Shown here: positions 34,711-42,762 of the stretch, in pieces
How the letters are laid out: each line of letters begins with the position of its first letter
Numbering within the stretch: the first letter of the stretch is position 1
Assembly: GCF_014650675.1 (NCBI RefSeq)
Contig: NZ_BMVK01000010.1
Span: 186,001-250,000 of the forward strand
Direction of reading: 5' to 3'
From: Streptomyces anulatus
Lineage (GTDB): Bacteria > Actinomycetota > Actinomycetes > Streptomycetales > Streptomycetaceae
Length of the DNA stretch: 64,000 nucleotides
The notes under the pieces: generated by a model
The model's input: only the letters and a program-made list of their open reading frames with translations
What the model was told of the DNA's origin: nothing
Databases searched by the model: none
Translations under genes and position numbers: made by a program

Positions 34711-37700
34711 TCACCTGCCGAAGAAGGCGTTGTGGATCGTGACCGCCGACTCGTTGTCGCTCGTGTCGGTGACGACGGCACGCAACGAGATCGCCTTGCC
34801 CTTCGCCGGGGCGTTCACGGTGATCTTGCCCGCGGTGACCTTGGCGGGCAGCCACTTCTCGTTGTCGTACGACACCGTCACCCGCAGCGACTTGAGACCG
34901 GCTCCGGCCGCCGCACCCTGCACCACGACGGGGAACGTCTGCTTGGTGCCCGCCACAACAGTGGAGTCCAGTGCGAGCTGCGGCTGGAAACGGACCGTGG
35001 AGACCGGCAGCGTCGCAGGGGTCTCGGTGCGGGCCGAGGTGAAGGTCCACGAGGCGTCGATCCGGGTGCCGGCGCGGTAGACCGCCGGGTTCCGTTCGAT
35101 CGTGGTCGCCACCTTGTACGTGGCGGACTCCGGCGGCAGCGCGAAGAACCGCTCGTCGATGGCCGCGTCCTCCTTCGCGTACAGCACGCCGTCGCGGTGG
35201 ATGGTGGTGGTCGCACCGGCGTACCGGGCGAATCCGGGATGGCCCGCCCCGTCACTGACCAGCGCCAGCGAACCGTAGAGGTTGTCGCCGTCGCGCACGA
35301 GCCCGTCGCCGGGCTTGATCTGCGGCCCCATCACACCGGCGTGGTAGGTCTCGGTGTGCGTCGTGCCCGGCTCGAACCGCCGTGCCGTGTCCATGGAGTA
35401 GGCCGCTTCGATCCGCCGGCCGCCCGCCGGGTCCTTCTCGCCCAGCACGCCCGCCGAGATGTTCCAGACGGCGTCGTCGTCCGTGGACAGGTACACCTTC
35501 CGGGTCCCCGTCAGGGGGTGCACGGTGAAGGCCGGCTCGATGCCTCCGTTGGCCAGTTCGCCGTACGCCTGGACGATGCCGTCGACCCCGGGAGCGGACG
35601 ACCCGATCCGCACCTTCACCAGGGCCATGTTCTTGGTCGTGTAGGTCTTGCTGTAGCCCGTGGCCAGTTCCGGGACCATGGTGCCGGTGAGTGCGTTGTA
35701 CTCGGTGGCCCCCTGCTTCCAGTGCGCGGACCACTGCTGGTAGAGGGAGGAGTCGCCGGTCACCGGGGAGCCCTGGTACGCGGTGCGGACGTTGTCGAAG
35801 CTGGTGAAGTCGCTCCACAGCGTGACGTTCGTCTCGGGCGTGTTGAGGTGGTACATCATTCCCGCACGCGTCGGCGTGGCCGTCGCGTCCGGCACCTTGA
35901 ACGACACCGGCCGGGTGGTCCGGGCGTCGAGCTCGACCGTGGTCGGGCCGGTCACCGAGAACCGGGGGTTGTTGATGAGGTCGGCCCCCTTCCCCGGGGC
36001 CGCGGGGTCGACCAGCATGTCGGCCGACAGGTTGTACGTGCCGCGCGGCAGCCGGACCGTCGTCGAACCGGACGACAGATCCGGGAAGAACCGCAGGCCC
36101 GAGGCGATGCCGGTGTGCCCCTTCAGGTCGGCCTGCCAGCCGGTGCTCGGCGCGCCGTCGCGTCCGGTGGCCTTGAAGGTGACCTCGTACGTCTCCACCT
36201 CCCGGTCCACCGCGGCCGCGGTGCGCACGGTCTGGCCGCCCCCGGTGGCCACGACCGTGGCCGAGTAGGAGCCGTCGACCGTACCGCCGAGGCGGGTGTC
36301 GGCCGTCAGGTCCACGGCGGCGGTGCCGCCCGCCGGGACCGTGACCCGCTGCGCCCCGAGGGTGAAGAAGCCGGCCGGGGCGGGCTGTCCGTCCCCGCCG
36401 GTCGGCGCGGACAGCGACAGGTCCAGCGTCACGTCGGCGCTGCCGTTGTTGCGGTACGTCACCTTCTTGGTGACGGGGGTGTCGTCGGCGTGGGGCCAGG
36501 ACTGGGTGCCCAGGTTCACGGAGACCGGCTCGGCGACGACCGTCTGGTCGATCGCCCTGTCGACGGTGAGCCGGCCCGCGCCCTGCTGGAAGACCGAGTG
36601 GGAGCCGCCCTTGGCCGAGCCCGTCAGGGCGGCCTTGATGTGGGCGCCCGTCCAGGTGGGGTTCTTCTGCTTGAGGATCGCCGCGGCCCCCGCGACGTGC
36701 GGAGTCGCCATCGACGTGCCGTTCAGGCTCTGGTACCCGGGCGGGTTCTGCCCCGCCACGCCCGCCGCGGCGGCCGCTGTGATCGACACGCCCGGTGCGG
36801 TGATGTCGGGTTTGACGGCCTTGTCACCGGTACGGGGACCGACGCTGGAGAAGTCGGCGATCCGGTCGTCGTCGTCGACGGCGCCGACGGTCAGGGCCGC
36901 GTCCGCGCTGCCCGGCGAAGCGACCGTGCCCCGGTCCGGCCCGTTGTTGCCCGCGGCTATCGCGAACAGCACGCCCTTCTCCGCGGAGACCTTGTTGACC
37001 TGGGCCTCCAGCGGGTCGATCCCGGGAGTGTCGAGGCCGCCCAGGCTCATGTTGATGACGTCGGCGCCCTGGGCGACGGCCCAGTCGACCCCCGCGATGA
37101 TGCCGGAGTCGTCACCGACGCCCCGGTCGTCCAGCACCTTCGCGTTGATCAGCCGGGCTCCGGGGGCCACACCCTTGAACCGGGCGTCCTTGGCTCCCGT
37201 GCCGGCCGCCGTGGAGGCCACATGCGTGCCGTGCCCGTCACGGTCCTGGGCGTCCGGAGAGCCGCTGAAGTTGCGCTCGGCGGCCACCCGGCCCGCCAGG
37301 TCCGGATGGGTGGCGTCGATGCCCGTGTCCACGACGGCGATCTTCACACCGCTGCCGTCGAACGACCGGGCCCAGGCCGCCGGGGCGCCGATCTGGCCGG
37401 TGCTGCGGTCGAGGGAGGCCTTGCGCACACCGTCGAGCCAGATCCGTGCGATGCCGGACGCGGTGGCCGCCGAACCGTCCTCGCGCTGACGCGTCAGGGC
37501 GTCCCACAGCGCGCCCTTGTCGTCGGTGGCCGAGGCACTGGTGACGGCATCGGCGTCGAGGGCCGACAGGGTCCGGCGGACGGTGGTGCCGTCCGCGGAC
37601 CGCACCTCGGAACGGGCGGACCCGGCCGCCGCTCCCCGGTAACCGACGATCACCTTGAGCCCGGCCCGGTGGGCCTTGAGGCTCTCCGGCTGGGCCAGCG

Positions 37701-38055
37701 CGGTGATGTCGAACAGCCGCCGGTCCAGCCTGCCGTCGGCGATCAGCTGCCGGGCGTCACGCGGCACCACATGGGTGCGGCCGTCGTGGATCTCGGTGAA
37801 GAAGGGGATGTCCTCCCGGCCCTTGGCCCGCTGGATGCCACCGACCCGGCCCTTGGCGTCCACGAGGACCCGGTCGCCGGTGATCAGGGTGATGGTGTCG
37901 ACGGTCCGGCCGTCCGCGTCCAAGGCCTTCGCGGTGGTCGGGGACGCCGTGTCCGGGCCGCCGGTCTTCCCCGACGCCGGAGCGGTCATGCCCGCCGTCA
38001 GGGCGACCGAGGCCGCGGCGACGAGGGCGTACGCCCTCGTTGATCTTTTTCGCAA
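34711..38055 (-). CDS. Large secreted subtilisin-like serine protease (S8)
   Basis: A 1114-residue exported protease. Signal peptide (ALVAAASVALTAGMTAPASG), pro-region to about 225, then the S8 catalytic domain with Asp243 (AVVDTGID), His275 (DGHGTHVA), oxyanion Asn370 (AAGNN) and Ser448 (NGTSMATPHVAGA). A long C-terminal part of about 600 residues has beta-sandwich and Fn3-like segments and probably attaches to or selects substrates. The frame begins with TTG at 38053-38055 (AGGGG upstream); no ATG or GTG precedes the signal peptide closely, so TTG is accepted. Proteins of this architecture are common Streptomyces extracellular proteases. It is monocistronic, convergent with the two-component operon. 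Confidence 0.94.
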   Translation of the reverse strand: MRKRSTRAYALVAAASVALTAGMTAPASGKTGGPDTASPTTAKALDADGRTVDTITLITGDRVLVDAKGRVGGIQRAKGREDIPFFTEIHDGRTHVVPRDARQLIADGRLDRRLFDITALAQPESLKAHRAGLKVIVGYRGAAAGSARSEVRSADGTTVRRTLSALDADAVTSASATDDKGALWDALTRQREDGSAATASGIARIWLDGVRKASLDRSTGQIGAPAAWARSFDGSGVKIAVVDTGIDATHPDLAGRVAAERNFSGSPDAQDRDGHGTHVASTAAGTGAKDARFKGVAPGARLINAKVLDDRGVGDDSGIIAGVDWAVAQGADVINMSLGGLDTPGIDPLEAQVNKVSAEKGVLFAIAAGNNGPDRGTVASPGSADAALTVGAVDDDDRIADFSSVGPRTGDKAVKPDITAPGVSITAAAAAGVAGQNPPGYQSLNGTSMATPHVAGAAAILKQKNPTWTGAHIKAALTGSAKGGSHSVFQQGAGRLTVDRAIDQTVVAEPVSVNLGTQSWPHADDTPVTKKVTYRNNGSADVTLDLSLSAPTGGDGQPAPAGFFTLGAQRVTVPAGGTAAVDLTADTRLGGTVDGSYSATVVATGGGQTVRTAAAVDREVETYEVTFKATGRDGAPSTGWQADLKGHTGIASGLRFFPDLSSGSTTVRLPRGTYNLSADMLVDPAAPGKGADLINNPRFSVTGPTTVELDARTTRPVSFKVPDATATPTRAGMMYHLNTPETNVTLWSDFTSFDNVRTAYQGSPVTGDSSLYQQWSAHWKQGATEYNALTGTMVPELATGYSKTYTTKNMALVKVRIGSSAPGVDGIVQAYGELANGGIEPAFTVHPLTGTRKVYLSTDDDAVWNISAGVLGEKDPAGGRRIEAAYSMDTARRFEPGTTHTETYHAGVMGPQIKPGDGLVRDGDNLYGSLALVSDGAGHPGFARYAGATTTIHRDGVLYAKEDAAIDERFFALPPESATYKVATTIERNPAVYRAGTRIDASWTFTSARTETPATLPVSTVRFQPQLALDSTVVAGTKQTFPVVVQGAAAGAGLKSLRVTVSYDNEKWLPAKVTAGKITVNAPAKGKAISLRAVVTDTSDNESAVTIHNAFFGR

Positions 38056-38208
38056 GATTGCCCCTGCTCAGGAGTGGTTCGGGCGGGCGAAGGCCCGGCC
38101 GCACGGGGCGCGTTCGGATACGCGTTCGGCCCCGGATTCCTGAGTATGCCGAGGCCGTTCGGACGCACTCAATGATCGTTGTGTAACAGCCGGGCACCCT
38201 GTTCCGGC

Positions 38209-38784
38209 TTACTCGCGGGGGCCTGCGGACCTGGATCGACCGGACGGCGTGACCGAACACCACACGCCCAACCACTGCTCGGCGCCGTACTCCTCGAACC
38301 GGGTCACCTCGGTGAACCCCAGCTTTCGCGCGAGGCGCATCGAGGGGCTGTTGGCGATCCGGGTGCAGAGCACCACCGGTTCACCGGGCCGCGCGGCGGC
38401 GAACCAGCCGAGCACGGCGGCGCACGCCTCGGCGGCGTACCCGAAGCCCCAGGCCTCCGGCAGGAACAGGTAGCCGAGCTCGGACTCCCCGGCATCCGGA
38501 CGGAGATGGTCCGCGAGCTCCGCGGCCCGACGGCCGAGGGTGATCGTGCCGATCATCACTCCGTCGAGCTCCACGACGAAGAGGCCCCGCCGCCGCCCCG
38601 GCACCTCGGGGACGGAGCGTTCGAGGTCATCGCGCGGTCGAGCGCCACCGATGTGGGCGCCCACCTCCGGCGACGCGAACAATTCGATGAACGCCGCACG
38701 GTCCCGCGCCTCGGACCCGCGGAGCAGAAGCCGCGCGGTGCTGATCGGGTCAGGTGGCCAGGCGACGCCTCCGGGTTCCGTCAT
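38209..38784 (-). CDS. GNAT-family N-acetyltransferase
   Basis: A 191-residue acetyltransferase of the RimJ/RimL type: ISTARLLLRG near the start, VVELDGVMIGTITLG, the CoA-binding pattern ELGYLFLPEAWGFGYAAEA, and NSPSMRLARKLGFTEV. It transfers acetyl from acetyl-CoA to an amine; the acceptor is unknown. The start ATG at 38784 lies 120 bases from the divergent PPOX gene. A frame extension to 39411 overlaps that gene and is rejected. Confidence 0.9.
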   Translation of the reverse strand: MTEPGGVAWPPDPISTARLLLRGSEARDRAAFIELFASPEVGAHIGGARPRDDLERSVPEVPGRRRGLFVVELDGVMIGTITLGRRAAELADHLRPDAGESELGYLFLPEAWGFGYAAEACAAVLGWFAAARPGEPVVLCTRIANSPSMRLARKLGFTEVTRFEEYGAEQWLGVWCSVTPSGRSRSAGPRE

Positions 38785-38904
38785 GGCCGGCAATTTATCG
38801 TGCCGGTGCCCGGAGGGCCGGGGCAGGCATCCGGGCAGCCCAACAGCGCCCGGTGTCCGGCTGGTTGCGCATCTCCCGGTGGATCTTGGTTGTAGCCTCG
38901 TGGG

Positions 38905-39351
38905 ATGACTGCGACCTTCGACGAAGCCGTCCGCGCCCGGCTGCGAGCCGCCAACATCTGGTACGTCGGCACCGTGTTCGCCGACGGAGCACCGCAGGTC
39001 AGCCCCATGTGGGTTGACCTCGAAGGAGACGGGGAGCTTACGTTCAACACCTCGAAAGGCCGGGTGAAGGAGGAGAACCTGCGCCGCGACCCCCGTGTCT
39101 ATCTCTCGCACGCGGACGCCGTCGACCCCTTCGACCGGGTGCAGATCAGCGGCGAGGTGACCCGCTTCGTCGAGGGCGACGAAGCGCACGAGCGGATGGA
39201 CCGGTTGGCACGGAAGTACCTGGGCAGCGAGCGGTTCGAGTGGACCATGCCGGGGGAGCAACGGGTCGCGGTGATCGTGCGCCCTGTGAAGGTGCGGCAC
39301 ATCGTCGGGGTGGAGCGTTTCCGTCCCGGCGGCCCTGTCCCCGCACCCTGA
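38905..39351 (+). CDS. PPOX-class flavin/F420-dependent oxidoreductase-like protein
   Basis: A 148-residue protein with the split-barrel fold of the pyridoxamine 5'-phosphate oxidase superfamily. Motifs: WYVGTVFADGAPQVSPMWVDLEGD, FNTSKGRVKEENLRRDPRV and RVQISGEVTRF. Most Streptomyces members of this size bind F420 or FMN and reduce enones or degrade small molecules; the exact cofactor cannot be read here. Monocistronic; divergent from the GNAT gene. Confidence 0.85.
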   Translation: MTATFDEAVRARLRAANIWYVGTVFADGAPQVSPMWVDLEGDGELTFNTSKGRVKEENLRRDPRVYLSHADAVDPFDRVQISGEVTRFVEGDEAHERMDRLARKYLGSERFEWTMPGEQRVAVIVRPVKVRHIVGVERFRPGGPVPAP

Positions 39352-39439
39352 CCCACCCACCCGGAGCCGACCCGCCGGAGGCCGTTGCTCGGTCGACGGT
39401 GCCGGTCCCACTGGGGACGTCCCGCCGACACCGTGCGGG

Positions 39440-40378
39440 TCACCACCCGTCGATGACCGGTACGCCGGGGTCGCGCCGCTGCCACGCCTCGTCGAGGCGC
39501 GCGAGCCGGCCCGTGGCGGCGATGCCGTACAGGGACGCGACCTTGCCGTCGCGGACCTCGAACGCCACGGCGCCCACGACCTGGCCCCCGACCACGGCGA
39601 CGACGGCCGGGGTGCCGTTGACCCGCGCGAGATGCATCGCGAGCGACCCGCCGGCCAGCCGCCGCTTCGCCGGCGTCGACGTGAAACCCGCCCGTACGAA
39701 GGAGGCGACCCGCTCGCGCGACTTGTACCGCAGCAGCCGCCTGGCCAGTCCTGCGCCGTCGGAGACCGCCGTCACGTCGTCGGTGAGCAGCGCCACCAGC
39801 CGATCGGTGCGCCCCGACGTGGCGGCGGCGAGGAACTCCTCGACGACCCGTCGCGCGGACGCCGGGTCGGCCGCGCCGCCGCGGCGGCGCTCCGCGGCGA
39901 CGCGGGTACGCGCCCGATGGGCATGCTGCTGGCTCGCCGACTCGGTGATGTCGAGGATCGCGGCGATCTCGGCGTGGCTGTACGAGAAGGCCTCCCGCAG
40001 GACGTAGACGGCCCGCTCGGCCGGCGAGAGGCGCTCCAGAAGGGTCAGTACGGCCAAGGTCACCGATTCACGCTGCTCGAAGGTGTCGGCCGGACCGAGC
40101 ATCGGGTCGCCGTCGAGGAGCGGTTCGGGCAGCCACGCGCCGGCCGTTCGCTCGTGACGCGCCTGTGCCGAGCGGAGCCGGTCGAGGCAGAGGTTGGTGG
40201 CGACCTTGGTCAGCCACGCTTCCGGTACCTCGATCCGCTCGCGGTCCGCGGCCTGCCAGCGAAGGAACGTGTCCTGCACGGCGTCCTCGGCGTCGGCCGC
40301 CGAGCCGAGCAGACGGTACGCGAGCGAGGCCAGCCTGCCCCGGCCGGCCTCGAACTGATCGACGGCTGCGCTGTCCAT
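39440..40378 (-). CDS. ECF sigma factor of the ECF41/SigJ type with fused SnoaL-like domain
   Basis: A 312-residue sigma factor: sigma-2 (AGRGRLASLAYRLLGSAADAEDAVQDTFLRW), the WLPEP linker motif characteristic of ECF41, sigma-4 (LSPAERAVYVLREAFSYSHAEIAAILDI), and a C-terminal extension of about 120 residues of SnoaL_2/NTF2 type with SDGAGLARR in place of the usual DGGG motif. In ECF41 members this extension replaces an anti-sigma factor and tunes activity. It lies ten bases after an oxidoreductase gene and is probably co-transcribed with it; ECF41 factors typically control an adjacent oxidoreductase. The promoter-like element at 41613-41639 fits its recognition sequence. Confidence 0.92.
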   Translation of the reverse strand: MDSAAVDQFEAGRGRLASLAYRLLGSAADAEDAVQDTFLRWQAADRERIEVPEAWLTKVATNLCLDRLRSAQARHERTAGAWLPEPLLDGDPMLGPADTFEQRESVTLAVLTLLERLSPAERAVYVLREAFSYSHAEIAAILDITESASQQHAHRARTRVAAERRRGGAADPASARRVVEEFLAAATSGRTDRLVALLTDDVTAVSDGAGLARRLLRYKSRERVASFVRAGFTSTPAKRRLAGGSLAMHLARVNGTPAVVAVVGGQVVGAVAFEVRDGKVASLYGIAATGRLARLDEAWQRRDPGVPVIDGW

Positions 40379-40388
40379 GCGAAACAGC

Positions 40389-41579
40389 CTAGGCGGCGAC
40401 CCGCGCACCGGTCCGGCCGGGCGCGGCGGCCAGGCGGTGCCGGCGCTTCGGCAGGCCGAAGGTCGGGTGGGCGATGCCCCACCCGGCCCCCTTGAGCACG
40501 CCCGCCTTGAGCCGTGCGGCGGTCCGGCCGCCCAGGTACCAGGCCTTCGACCGGACGTCCCCGTCCACCATCTGGAAGATGGCGTCCCGCCGTCCGAGGC
40601 TGATGTGGTTGCCGAAGTACTTCAGCCCGGTGGCCGGGACCTCGCGGCCCGTCAGGCGCGCGATGATCGCGGCGGTCGCCTGCATGTTGGTGAGACCCGC
40701 CGAGGCACAGGACATCGGCAGCGGCCGGCCGTTCTCGCCGATCGCGTAGGCGCAGTCGCCCGCGGCGTAGACATCCGGATGAGAGACCGATCGCATGGTG
40801 CGGTCGACGACGATCTGGCCGGTCCCGGCGACCTCCAGTCCGCCGGCGGCCGCTATGGGGTGCACGGCGAATCCGGCCGACCACACGGTCACCTCGGCCG
40901 GGATGGACCTGCCGTCGGCGGCGATCACCCGTGTCGGCTCGACGGCTTCGACCGAGGTGTGTTCGTGCACGGTGACGCCGAGCCGGTCGAAGGCGCCGCG
41001 CAGATGACGGCGTGCCTTCGGGGAGAGCCAGGCGCCCAACTCGCCGCGGGCGGCGAGCGCGACCGAGAGCCCGGGGTGCGACTCGGCGAGCTCGGTCGCG
41101 GTCTCGATGCCGGTCAGCCCCTCCCCGACGACCAGGACGGTGCCGCCCTCGTCCAGGCCCGCCAGGCGCTCGCGCAGGCGCAGCGCCGAGGACCGGCCGG
41201 CCACATCGAAGGCGTACTCGGCCGCGCCGGGGACGTCATGGTGGGCGACGGAGCTGCCGAGCGCGTAGAGAAGGGTGTCGTAGGCGAGTTCACCGGAACC
41301 GCCCTCGCCGGTCACGGCGACGGTCCTGTGCTCGGGGTCGACAGCGGTGACACGCGCCAGACGCAGCCGCACCCCGGTGCCCGCGAATACGTCGGCGAGC
41401 TTGCGGGACGTCAGATCCTGGCCGCTCGCGAGCTGGTGGAGCCGCATCCGCTCGACGAAATCGGGTGCGGCGTTGACGACGGTGATCTCGGTGTCGGCGG
41501 GGGAGAGCCTGCGGGCCAGGTTGCCGGCGGCGAAAGCCCCGGCGTATCCGGCGCCGAGGACGACGATGCGGTGCTTCAT
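40389..41579 (-). CDS. FAD-dependent pyridine nucleotide oxidoreductase (NDH-2-like)
   Basis: A 396-residue flavoprotein. N-terminal FAD site GAGYAGAFAAGNLARRL (residues 9-25), second nucleotide site VVGEGLTGIETATELAE (about 150-166), and FAD/ribityl motif VYAAGDCAYA near 295. It resembles type II NADH dehydrogenases and other membrane-associated quinone or disulfide-independent reductases. There is no C-terminal membrane helix; the basic tail KRRHRLAAAPGRTGARVAA may associate with the membrane. It lies first in an operon with the ECF41 sigma factor and has a matching promoter 34 bases upstream. Confidence 0.9.
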   Translation of the reverse strand: MKHRIVVLGAGYAGAFAAGNLARRLSPADTEITVVNAAPDFVERMRLHQLASGQDLTSRKLADVFAGTGVRLRLARVTAVDPEHRTVAVTGEGGSGELAYDTLLYALGSSVAHHDVPGAAEYAFDVAGRSSALRLRERLAGLDEGGTVLVVGEGLTGIETATELAESHPGLSVALAARGELGAWLSPKARRHLRGAFDRLGVTVHEHTSVEAVEPTRVIAADGRSIPAEVTVWSAGFAVHPIAAAGGLEVAGTGQIVVDRTMRSVSHPDVYAAGDCAYAIGENGRPLPMSCASAGLTNMQATAAIIARLTGREVPATGLKYFGNHISLGRRDAIFQMVDGDVRSKAWYLGGRTAARLKAGVLKGAGWGIAHPTFGLPKRRHRLAAAPGRTGARVAA

Positions 41580-41612
41580 GACATGGCTCCTGTCTCGTTC
41601 GTGTGCCCTCTG

Positions 41613-41639
41613 AACGAGATGGCGACCCGATTGCTGACA
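41613..41639 (-). promoter_or_regulatory. Candidate ECF41-type promoter of the oxidoreductase-sigma operon
   Basis: On the minus strand TGTCAGC (41639-41633), 16 bases, then CGTT (41616-41613), 34 bases before the oxidoreductase start. The published ECF41 consensus, as recalled, is TGTCACA-N16-CGTC; this matches 5 of 7 and 3 of 4 positions with the exact spacer. Confidence 0.65.
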
Positions 41640-42106
41640 GGGGTCATGTGTGAGGCGCATCACCCGACGGCCCCATCCCTTCGGCGCCCGGCTCCGAATC
41701 ACTGGTGAGGGCGGGACCGGACTTCCTCCGAAGGAGAAGGTGGGATCGATGACCAGGGCACGATCACTGCTCACCCCTGATCTTCCGCCCCGTTTCGAGA
41801 CGCCGGACCTTCCGGGGGCCCGGACCGGCGACCCCGTTCGGTCACTGTCGCGCCCCGCGCGGAACCGGGCCGGACCGGGCGGGGCGCCCCCGGCGGAACC
41901 TTCCGGCCGGCCCGCTCCAGCACACCGATTCCGGTAGCCGACCGACCGAATTTTGTACGTTTTGCCCGTATGTAGTGGGTCGTAACCACAAAAAGGGACT
42001 TTTTGCCGTGCGCTGGAATTTGCCACGCCGCGAAGAGAAGAGCTATAAGAGGCATGTGGTTCAGGCGCCGCCGGGAATTCCGGGGAGGCCGCCATGGAGG
42101 TTTCCC
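41640..42106. other. Gene-free region upstream of the urease operon
   Basis: This stretch lies between the oxidoreductase promoter and ureA. 41640-41935 is GC-rich with no convincing gene. 41940-42106 is notably AT-rich for this genome (TTTTGTACGTTTTGC, CACAAAAAGGGACTTTTT) and probably contains the urease promoter and leader. AAAAAGGGACTTTTT near 41990-42004 is a short hairpin-like inverted repeat. Nitrogen control by GlnR is plausible for urease, but no clear GlnR site was identified. Confidence 0.45.
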
Positions 42107-42409
42107 ATGTTTCTGACTCCGTCCGACACGGAGAAATTGCTGCTGAGTGTTGCCGGAATGATCGCCCGTGACCGACGGGCACGCGGCGTCCGTCTCAACT
42201 ACCCGGAGGCCGTCGCCCTGCTCGCGTGCTGGGCGATGGAGCGGGCCCGTGAGGGAGCCCCGGTCAGTGAACTCATGACGGCGGGGAGGGCGGTGCTCAC
42301 CCGCGCTGAAGTGCTGGAAGGCGTCCCCGAGATGCTGCACGACGTCCAGGTCGAGGCGACCTTCCCGGACGGGCGCAAGCTCGTCACGATCACCTCGCCG
42401 ATCCCGTGA
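42107..42409 (+). CDS. ureA: Urease subunit gamma
   Basis: A 100-residue gamma subunit of normal length: TPSDTEKLLLSVAGMIARDRRARG at the start, LNYPEAVALLACW, and EGVPEMLHDVQVEATFPDGRKLVT at the end. It packs in the (alpha-beta-gamma) trimer of urease, which hydrolyses urea to ammonia and carbamate. Start ATG at 42107 with GGAGG six bases upstream. First gene of ureABCFGD; its stop overlaps the ureB GTG (GTGA). Confidence 0.96.
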   Translation: MFLTPSDTEKLLLSVAGMIARDRRARGVRLNYPEAVALLACWAMERAREGAPVSELMTAGRAVLTRAEVLEGVPEMLHDVQVEATFPDGRKLVTITSPIP

Positions 42410-42762
42410 TCCCGGGCGAGATCCGGACCGGCTCCGGAGTAATGCACATCAATGCCGAAAGCGCGGTATTGCCGCTCACCGTGGTGAACGACGGTGACCG
42501 GCCTATTCAGGTCGGATCGCACCTGCATTTCTCCGACGCGAATCCGGCGCTTTCTTTTGACCGGGCCGCTGCCCGAGGATTTCGGCTCGATATTCCCTCG
42601 GGCACGTCGCTGCGCTTCGAACCGGGCGTCGGGGTCGACGTCAGCCTCGTCGAACTCCGCGGCCGCCGCCGCGTCCCCGGCATCGTGCTGCCCGGGACCC
42701 GGACATCCGCCCCCGCCGCCCCCACACCTCGAACGGAGGACCTGGTGACATGGCCCAGCTGA
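42406..42762 (+). CDS. ureB: Urease subunit beta
   Basis: A 118-residue beta subunit. It opens IPGEIRTGSG, has VVNDGDRPIQVGSHLHFSDANPAL and FRLDIPSGTSLRFEPG, and GRRRVPGIVLPG near the end. GTG start at 42406 coupled to ureA; the 3' end overlaps ureC by 13 bases. The C-terminal about 20 residues (rich in Ala/Pro/Thr) extend beyond the usual end. Confidence 0.95.
   Translation: MIPGEIRTGSGVMHINAESAVLPLTVVNDGDRPIQVGSHLHFSDANPALSFDRAAARGFRLDIPSGTSLRFEPGVGVDVSLVELRGRRRVPGIVLPGTRTSAPAAPTPRTEDLVTWPS

Noticed and set aside
34732..38043. A 1103-residue plus-strand frame opposite the subtilase
   Set aside because: Shadow of the protease gene; no domain and unnatural composition.
41640..42106. GlnR-type nitrogen site before the urease genes
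   Set aside because: The AT-rich leader was searched by eye, but no convincing GTnAC-type pair with the correct spacing was found.
41771..42340. A 189-residue minus-strand frame before the urease operon
   Set aside because: It runs across the ureA gene in antisense and into an AT-rich leader; no recognisable domain.
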